Assembly (NCBI RefSeq): GCF_030864355.1
Contig: NC_083396.1
Span: 1,178,001 to 1,242,000, forward strand
Direction of reading: 5' to 3'
Source of the DNA: Cutaneotrichosporon cavernicola
Taxonomy: Eukaryota > Basidiomycota > Tremellomycetes > Trichosporonales > Trichosporonaceae
Length of the DNA stretch: 64,000 bases
Positions 57,594 to 64,000 of the stretch are shown piece after piece. The position numbers and the translations under genes are program-made. The notes beneath the pieces were generated by a model. The model saw only the letters and a program-made list of their open reading frames with translations, had not been told where the DNA came from and ran no database searches. Position 1 is the stretch's first letter, and each line of letters opens with the position of its first letter.

Positions 57594-59893
57594 CTACGCC
57601 ATGGACCACGTACCCCCCTCGCCGCCGCCGTACCGCCGCATATCCCACTCGACAACAGTCCGCTCCGTGCCAGCATACAGCCAGTCACCACTAGGATCAA
57701 ACGCAATCCCCGAGATACCGTATAACCCGCCGTCGACACCGCGTCTCGGCCTGCGGGAGGGAGGCGGAGCAGCGCTCGCCACCTCGAACGGCACCTCAAC
57801 ACACACGTGCGTCTGGAACGTACGCGCATCGACAATGTGGATGCGCGTCAACTCCTCGCTGAACACGAGTAGGTCACGTGACGCGCCCTCGGGCGAGAAC
57901 TTGACTACCCGCGCAGCTTCGAGGCCAGACTGCGAGCCGACTGGAGGGTCCATCGTACGATCGTCCAAGTCGCTGTACCGCGATCCTTGGGGCTGAGTGT
58001 GGAAGATGGCGAGCGGCCGCGAAGAGCGGTGGTCCCATACCGTCACCTGCCCGTCCTGGCTTGCGACGGCGAAACGCCGCCCGTCCCGGCTCCAGCTTGT
58101 GCTGAAGCCCGAGTCTGTTGCTGCATTGTACACGCCTATCCGCCGGAAGTTCTGGCCTCCATCGAGCACCTCGTGCAAGAACACGTCGGTGCTGTCGCCA
58201 ACAGTGACCATTGTGCGCAAGTCCGGACTGAGGGAGGAGTGGTTGACAGCCAGCTTGAAGCGCTGGCCGCCAATGCTTGAGAGTTTGCAGTCGCCTTCCT
58301 GCGGAGGCGCCGGCGCCAGCCCAACATGCGCCTCTAGTTCGGCACGGCGCTGGGCGCGCATGCGGAACCAGATCCGCTCGTCGCGCTCCCCCGCCGGCAT
58401 GCGGGCGCGGTAGTCGGCCAGGCTTTCGCCGGGGTATCGCGAGCCGCGGAGGGTGACGTCTTCTGTACCCATGCGGGGTGGCGGACTGGGAGGTGAATGC
58501 AGATCCTGCGCGAGGATGCCCTCGTTCAGCCCGATGCTGTCGTACCCTAACGTGCTGCCAAAGAGTGCGCGGCGTGGCGGCAGTGGTGGGAGAGGAAGGA
58601 GCGCCCGCCCGTCGAGCGCGTAGCGCGGGTCCCCACCCTCGGTGCGGCGAAGCGCGCTCGTCGGCGCCAGCTCCCACTCTGTGCCCCTGCGTTCGGGTTC
58701 ACGCTCCCGCGGCGGGGCGCGCTCGTCGTCCTCGCCAAGTCGGCGGAGGGAAAACATCTTGACAGTCTTGTCGTTGTTGCTCACGAGGATGCGCGGCTCG
58801 TCTACCCGCCGCCGGTGCGAGTGCGAACTGCCCACACTCGCCGGCGAAGCGCGTCCCTGCGTGACGACTTGGGGTTGGCGGTGGTACTGTCCAGACAGCC
58901 GCCGGAGGCCGGACGGTATAGTATTCGGGTAGGTTGCGACGCTGCTTGCGGGAGAGAGGGTCTCGTCCTCCTCTTCCTCCTGGAGGTAGTCCATGTACTC
59001 GTCGTCATCGTCTGCGTCTTCGCCTGCTTCGACGTCAGAGTCATCAAGCTCATCTTCGTGGCCACGAGCATAAGCAGCGTACGCGCGCTTCCACTCGGCG
59101 CGGCGCATCGCCCAACCTCGCGGCCAGGACGGTAGGATGGTGATGGCGTTGTTGATCGAGCGGCTCGGCAGGGTGAGGGTGAGTGTGAAGGGCTTCACCG
59201 AGCTGTCGAGACGGTCCTTGCCACTGACAGGAATGTCGGTCATGAACAGTTCGCCCTTCTGCCCACCGCACGCGAGGATGCCGTCGCTGGGGTCAGCGGG
59301 GCGTCTAGGGCGCAGAATATATCTACGCACTTGGAGGTAAGACATGTCGGTACAAAGGAGAGTTTGGCCAGGCTGTTCATGTAGCTCCGTGCGCCGCCGG
59401 GGTTGTCGTCATCTTCCGTCCACCGCTGATCCTCAATCGCTGTGCCGTGGGGGTAGAGGACGCGACCGCGCTCGATGGGAAGCACGAGGTCACGTAACTG
59501 GGGGTGGATGATGGTGATGTTGGCTGCGCGGACAGACGCCGGCGCGGTCGACAGGTCGCGCAGCTCGGACGAGTCATACTGGCCTGGTGAGTCACTGGGG
59601 TTAGTCGCTTGTGTGGGGTTGGGGGGTTTGGTAGTTGGGGTTTGGTTTAGGAGAGGGGATTTGGGAGGGGGGAGAGAAGGGCGGGGACGGAGGGCGCGGA
59701 CGGAGGGCGAGGATAGGAGGAAGTGAGAGAGGAGGGATGAAGCGAGAGCGACGAAGAGGGAAGACGGAGACCGGGAAGTGTAGGTATTGTCGACACCAGA
59801 GCAGAGAAAGGCCGTCGCCACCAGAGATGCAAGGAGGAAGGTGACGAGCAGCGACGGCGGGAAGTGTACAGTGGCGGAACGCCTCGGCATCAT
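57594..59893 (-). CDS. WD40-repeat protein with DUF2415-type region
   Basis: Predicted up to 751 aa. A single 45-nt intron (59286 to 59331) joins SLAKLSFVPTCLTSN to DGILACGGQKGELFMTDIP, giving a beta-propeller-like start. WD-type pieces include DEPRILVSNNDKTVKMFSL, LAVNHSSLSPDLRTMVTVGDSTDVFLHEV, DSGFSTSWSRDGRRFAVASQDGQVTVWDHRSS, ARVVKFSPEG and GISGIAFDPSGDWLYAGTERTVVEWDMRRYG. An acidic insert (DVEAGEDADDDDEYMDYL) and Arg-rich disordered segments split the propeller. Conserved fungal proteins of this type carry a DUF2415 signature; their role is unclear. The first about 105 residues are low-complexity and may hide an unrecognised intron, so the start is uncertain. Convergent with REV3. Confidence 0.8.
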
Positions 59894-60555
59894 TGTGTGA
59901 TGGGAGTGATGGGAGCGACATACCGAGTCATTGTTGGTCGCGTTGGTTCGGGTGACCCAAGAAGACAGGACTAGTTGTCTACAAGAAATGGAGATGAAGA
60001 TGAAGTGATGGGATATCAAGAAGGATGCAAGGGAGATATGAAAGGGATGAAGAGGAAGAGGAAGAAATTAGAAAGAGTGATGGGATGCGGGATTCGTGTA
60101 CGAACCAATGTCATGTCACGAGACGTCTACGCATGGCGCAGTTGCGCATGGTGTGGGTGCAGTGCATTGGTTCATGATTCAAGGTGCATGGTACATGACA
60201 GGCCGAGATACGCGTGTGGAGCCCAACAAACTAATAGGGCCCCATCCAGGCCATCCAGTCATGATCCTGCAGCCTGCAGTCATACAATCATGCAGTCATC
60301 GACCAAACAGGGTGCCAGCCTGTCAAGTCTACGTCATACTTTCGTCTCCGATCAATCTTACCGCCACAATAGTCAAGGGGCTAAGACTCGGTCTTAAGCC
60401 AACGCCACACTCACTCATTACAAACTCTATGCCTTAATGTTGCAGCTGTACAGCCACACAGCTGACACGCTATTACATCGACATGCAAAGGATGATACAA
60501 TATGCAAGGAGGAGCGTCCATAGCCTCAGGATGACGAACCTACCTCGCTCGTCTA
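59894..60555. other. Spacer between WD40 gene and ERT1-like gene
   Basis: The promoter of the WD40 gene lies next to 59894, and the 3' UTR of the regulator next to 60555. A short GCAGTCAT-type repeat occurs near 60260-60300. No gene supported. Confidence 0.45.
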
Positions 60556-62613
60556 TCAGCTTACAATCGGCTATTTCGTCAGCACAGACATTCTAGAGCT
60601 TCACTCACAATCCATGATCCCATGATGGCGACCGGGATGCCGTAGCGGTCACGCCGGATCGTGATGCTGAAACACGTCTTGATGACGCGGAACTCTTCCT
60701 CGATCGTTCCGTGTTGTGGACCGCTTGGGCCGGAATTCGAAGACATAGCTAGCGACGACATGGCTAGCGAGGGTGGTAGGTGAAAGTCTGGTACTGTCGT
60801 CATGGCTTGTGTCGGGCCATGGGCTGGCGTGTTACCCTGTGTTCGCGCAGGTTGAGCTCGCGTGAGCGACAGGGGAATCTTGAGCGTGCAGTACGTGTAG
60901 AGTGAGCTTTGGCCTGACAAGTCAGCGGCCTGTGCGCGGTGACAAAAGATGCGAGAAGACGAGTTGACGAGTGGAGCCAGAAGCCACACTCAAACCAAGT
61001 CCTGAGTGTAACCCCGGTCAGGTCGCCCGATGATCGTCCGACGCCGTGAAACTTACCCTTCTCAAACGCTACCTTTCCATAACCCTCCCAGTAGCGCACT
61101 GCGCTGTCCTCGTCCATGAGCTCATAAACACATAGCTGGCCGTTGCGGAACAGCGGTGCTGGAATGCCCGTGAGCTTGGCAAACTCTTGATTGGCCTTCT
61201 GGATTTCGCCTGTGCGGCGCCAGATGCACGACGGTGTGTGGATGGACGCGAGGGCACGGTCATACTGGAGCATGAGGCGCTCGTTGGCCTCCTCAACAAA
61301 CACCAAGTCCAAGTCGGTGAGCTCCTTGGCGATGCGCCGGAACCTGGGCCGGAACGCCTCGAGCGCGGCGAGGATGCGTCTGCGCGACTCTGGCGAAATA
61401 CTGCTGCCACTTGGTGGAGGCGGAGGTACCACTAGCCGCTTGCGCTCGCCGTTGTGCCCCTTGGTTGGACTGCTCGCCCGCGAGCCCTCGCGTGCGCCTG
61501 CGCGCCCGCTGTCCATCCACCTGTTCATGCGCTCGTAACCCTTGATGTAGTCGTACGGCTTGAGTAGCCCGGCTTCGTACTTGGCGCGGATGACCTGAGT
61601 GAGTCGAGACGCGCGCGAACCGTTCGGCTGGTCGGCGGCCGCGAGGAGGTACTGCTCGATGCGCGAAATGCTCGACAGCGGTTCTTTGCCTTTGTCTTTG
61701 CTCTTGCCCTTGAGTTCTAACGACGACGGGCCGGCAATTGGTTCTGTCGAGTTGAGCTGCGGTCCTGGTTGGTTATCTAGCAGCCCTGGGGGCAATTGGT
61801 GTGGGTCTAGTGGCATGCTGTTCGTGCTGCCATTGCCGTTATTGACGACCTGTGAGAGCACGTCGACAAATCCGCCTGGCAAACTTGGTACTCGCAATGT
61901 CTTGAGCATGTCGCTGGACGTCAGCAGTTGCGCACGCGAGCACACGTACGAGAGGATGCCAAATTCGGCGTTGGTGTGTACACCCCATCCATCCGTCAGG
62001 CCGGTCGACGACTGTCTTGTCATGGCATCAAAGCTGAGCGCGTCATGCGCGTTCCCGTTGGCGTCTGGCAATAGTGGCCAGCTCGACGAGCCAGCGTCAT
62101 ATAGCTGGTCCTGCGGCTGATCCGGAACCTGGACTTCTGGGAGGATGGGCTGTGGCTGCGACAGCGGGGGAGGAGGTGGAGCGGGTTCTGGTTCCGGCTC
62201 ATTCTTGACTGGCATGGATGCGGGCGGCGTGACGTCTCGGCACAGATGTGCAATGTCGCGCTTAATGCTGCGTGTTAGTCTGAGCTAGCCTCTGGCTGCA
62301 TGATCATACATACCATCGTTCACAGGGCCGTCCACCTTCGCAGACCATATGGCTGTTGAGTTAGCTGACTTGTTGAGCGGGGTAGAGCCAGTCTGCATGA
62401 CTAGGCTCGCACGCACCTGCGCCGGCAGTAGACGCATGCTTTGCCTCCCTTGCGCTTTAGCTTCTTGGCCTTTTGGGGGGCCTCGTCTTCTCTGTCGCGT
62501 TTGATGGTCATGGGTTTCCAAGATGAGGCAGATTGTTGTTGACGTTGTAATGATTGTGTACCCTGCGGACGCACGGCGGTTGACATTATGTTTTGGCGAG
62601 ACGAGTCGGCCAT
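60556..62613 (-). CDS. ERT1: Zn2Cys6 + PAS transcription factor of the ERT1/RDS2/AcuK family
   Basis: Predicted 588-aa regulator of five exons (62613-62417, 62352-62314, 62267-61057, 60913-60609, 60570-60556). The zinc cluster is assembled across two introns as CVYCRRSHMVCEGGRPCERCIKRDIAHLC, a six-cysteine binuclear cluster preceded by a basic stretch (KAKKLKRKGGKA). The middle is Pro/Gln-rich. The C-terminal half carries a PAS-like region (IAKELTDLDLVFVEEANERLMLQYD, SCIWRRTGEIQKANQEFAKLTGIP, VYELMDEDSAVRYWEGYGKVAFEKG) and ends CFSITIRRDRYGIPVAIMGSWI. This is the layout of yeast Rds2/Ert1 and Aspergillus AcuK, activators of gluconeogenesis and nonfermentable-carbon genes. The last intron is inferred; without it translation would stop at 60579. 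Confidence 0.88.
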
Positions 62614-63945
62614 GCGGGCAGCGGCGTAGAAGCGCTATGAATCTGGCGACAGTGGGGGGGGCCTAACAAGGGTCAAGGTAGGCCATGAGCCGAGACGGGA
62701 TGCGAGGTGGCGAGCGTGTGGGTGAGCGGGTAGCACAGTGGCCAAGATTGGGATGGGAAAGAGTGGGGGGAGGTTGAGTGAGAGGTAATAATGGTGACGA
62801 GAGGAGGATTGAGATTGAGAGTGAGCAAAGTGTGGATGGTGGTGAGGCGGCGCAAGTAGATCAACCAGGGCAGTTGAATGATGGCCTTCTGGGCTATGGA
62901 TGGGCCTTGGTTTCACTACTATACCAAGTTACCTGTCTCAGTAATCCCTAATTGTCTAATCACTAATCTATGTTAAGAATACGTTGTTGATTTGACGAGA
63001 TACGTTATACCTCGGATAAATATGCAAATACCGGCTGGTATCCTTCAAGTATACCGAGTAGCCGGGTTGTGATCCGTTGTATGTAACTGCCTATAACGGA
63101 GGCGGAGGCGGGATGACCTTTTCAACAAGCAAGTCAAGTAGAAAGTTAACCTACGTTGCCCCTCGCCCTCGCCCTTGCCCTCGTCCTCACTCCTCGCACC
63201 CGATACTTCTCGCTCGCTTTAAACAGCCACAATCCGACTATTACTTGACCCGCTCCCCCTGGCCCCTGCACTTGCTATTGTCTCCCCAGGATCTCAAGGT
63301 GAAATCGTCGGTATCCAGGGTAAGAGGTACATGAAAGTAGTGCATCCGAGCGGATCATTAGTCTTTTCACGGCACTTGGCCCCAATGAGTTGAGATTATC
63401 AACACTCTCTCACTACGTACTCTTGACTTGGTTTGCTTGGTCCGCTTGGTCTAGGCCCTGGAATGGACCTCACTCTTGCCGTATCAGGCTCGCCTGTAAT
63501 GTCACCGTGTCAATATTGACACAACTGCACTGTAGTGTAGTGTAGTGTAGTATACTGTACTGTACTGTACTGTACTGTACTGTACTGCACTGTACAACCT
63601 TTGGAATCACATCCATAGCGCCTAAGTCGCGTGCATGCCGATCAGTTCCCTACCAAGAACCCAAAGCAGAGGAGGTGCATGCTGGAGGCGTGCCGGCGGC
63701 GCAGAAGCGTTACTCTATCATCTTCTTCGGCTTACATCTATCTCGTCTACCTCATCCGCCCGCCTCCACACTCCGTTGACCGCTGTATCTCCGACTCCGA
63801 AGAATCAACGGGAACAAATTGGTCCACACAGACACGGAACTAAATATTCACTCGCCGGAATCGGAACATCTGCAGCATCCGATCACCAACCGACCCGACC
63901 TCAAGCAGCGAGCAACAAATAGAGTCAGGAAAGTGAGTGGATTGT
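62614..63945. other. Gene-poor region with simple repeats and a palindrome
   Basis: Upstream of the ERT1-like gene, so its promoter is here. It includes the perfect 16-bp palindrome GTGTCAATATTGACAC at 63507-63522. Pentamer arrays at 63531-63597 are listed separately. No gene supported. Confidence 0.45.
63531..63597. repeat. Adjacent pentamer arrays (TGTAG)n and (TACTG)n
   Basis: Four TGTAG units are followed by about eight TACTG units. The two units differ at one base in phase, so one array probably arose by a point change spreading from the other. Confidence 0.93.
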
Positions 63946-64000
63946 TGACGAGAGTAGGATTCGAACCCACGTCCGACTGTTTTAGACAACAGAGGTTCGA
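63946..64000 (-). tRNA. tRNA-Leu-like gene, 3' part (5' end beyond the window)
   Basis: On the minus strand the T arm GTGGG-TTCGAAT-CCTAC and acceptor strand TCTCGTC match the tRNA-Leu at 12477-12596 nearly base for base. The sequence preceding it (anticodon 3' stem and variable arm, with an apparent intron) runs off the window edge, so the anticodon cannot be read. Confidence 0.75.

Noticed and set aside
62614..62916. Minus-strand frames just upstream of the ERT1-like start
   Set aside because: Low-complexity His/Pro/Ser frames in a promoter-like stretch; no splice link to the zinc cluster gene.

Overview
This window is fungal nuclear DNA, most likely from a tremellomycete basidiomycete yeast. 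I would guess the order Trichosporonales, but that placement is inference. The grounds are intron-rich protein genes with very short introns (about 29-40 nt, GTGAGT/GTAAGT donors, a CTGAC or CTAAC branch motif close to the acceptor), GC-rich coding sequence, single-gene transcription units, spliced tRNA genes and a yeast/basidiomycete gene set (ARPC3, PMT2, REV3, LHS1, an ERT1-type zinc cluster regulator). Most exon models given here were joined by hand from splice signals, and in nearly every gene the summed exon length is a multiple of three.

Layout. 1-9.2 kb: the 5' part of a Gfo/Idh/MocA-family oxidoreductase, tRNA-Glu and tRNA-Ser, a secreted copper-oxidase-like (LPMO-like) protein with a repetitive tail, tRNA-Val and an APC-family permease. 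10.2-13.5 kb: three short BTB-domain paralogues sharing one intron position, with a tRNA-Leu between two of them. 14-18 kb: a small acidic ORF, then a polyamine-oxidase-like flavoenzyme and an aldehyde dehydrogenase in tandem. 18-21 kb: gene-poor, with a heptamer array. 21-29 kb: peroxisomal adenine nucleotide carrier, a ubiquitin-like/BAG co-chaperone, the ER Hsp70-like LHS1 and PAPS reductase. 29-40 kb: ankyrin-RCC1-BTB (IBtk-like) protein, ARPC3, DHFR, PMT2, a small mitochondrial-type protein and tRNA-Lys. 40-43 kb: gene-poor, with a decayed reading frame and a folded inverted repeat. 43-64 kb: histone H3 with micro-exons, a Mediator-11-like protein, AP-1 beta-adaptin, an SLC35-type transporter, a nitrilase-family amidase, REV3, a WD40/DUF2415 protein, an ERT1/AcuK-type regulator, and a tRNA-Leu cut by the window end.

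How genes relate. Several neighbours are divergent pairs with short shared promoters: ARPC3/DHFR, nitrilase/REV3, Mediator-like/beta-adaptin, PMT2/mitochondrial protein and LHS1/MET16. The clearest metabolic pairing is polyamine oxidase followed by aldehyde dehydrogenase, which could form a polyamine-to-beta-alanine route. I see no CRISPR array, no intact transposon and no rRNA gene. The most unusual signals are the two-residue insertion in the histone H3 tail, the H3 micro-exons, introns in every complete tRNA gene, the BTB trio, and a dyad motif shared by the REV3 leader, the DHFR intron and the region near the BAG gene.
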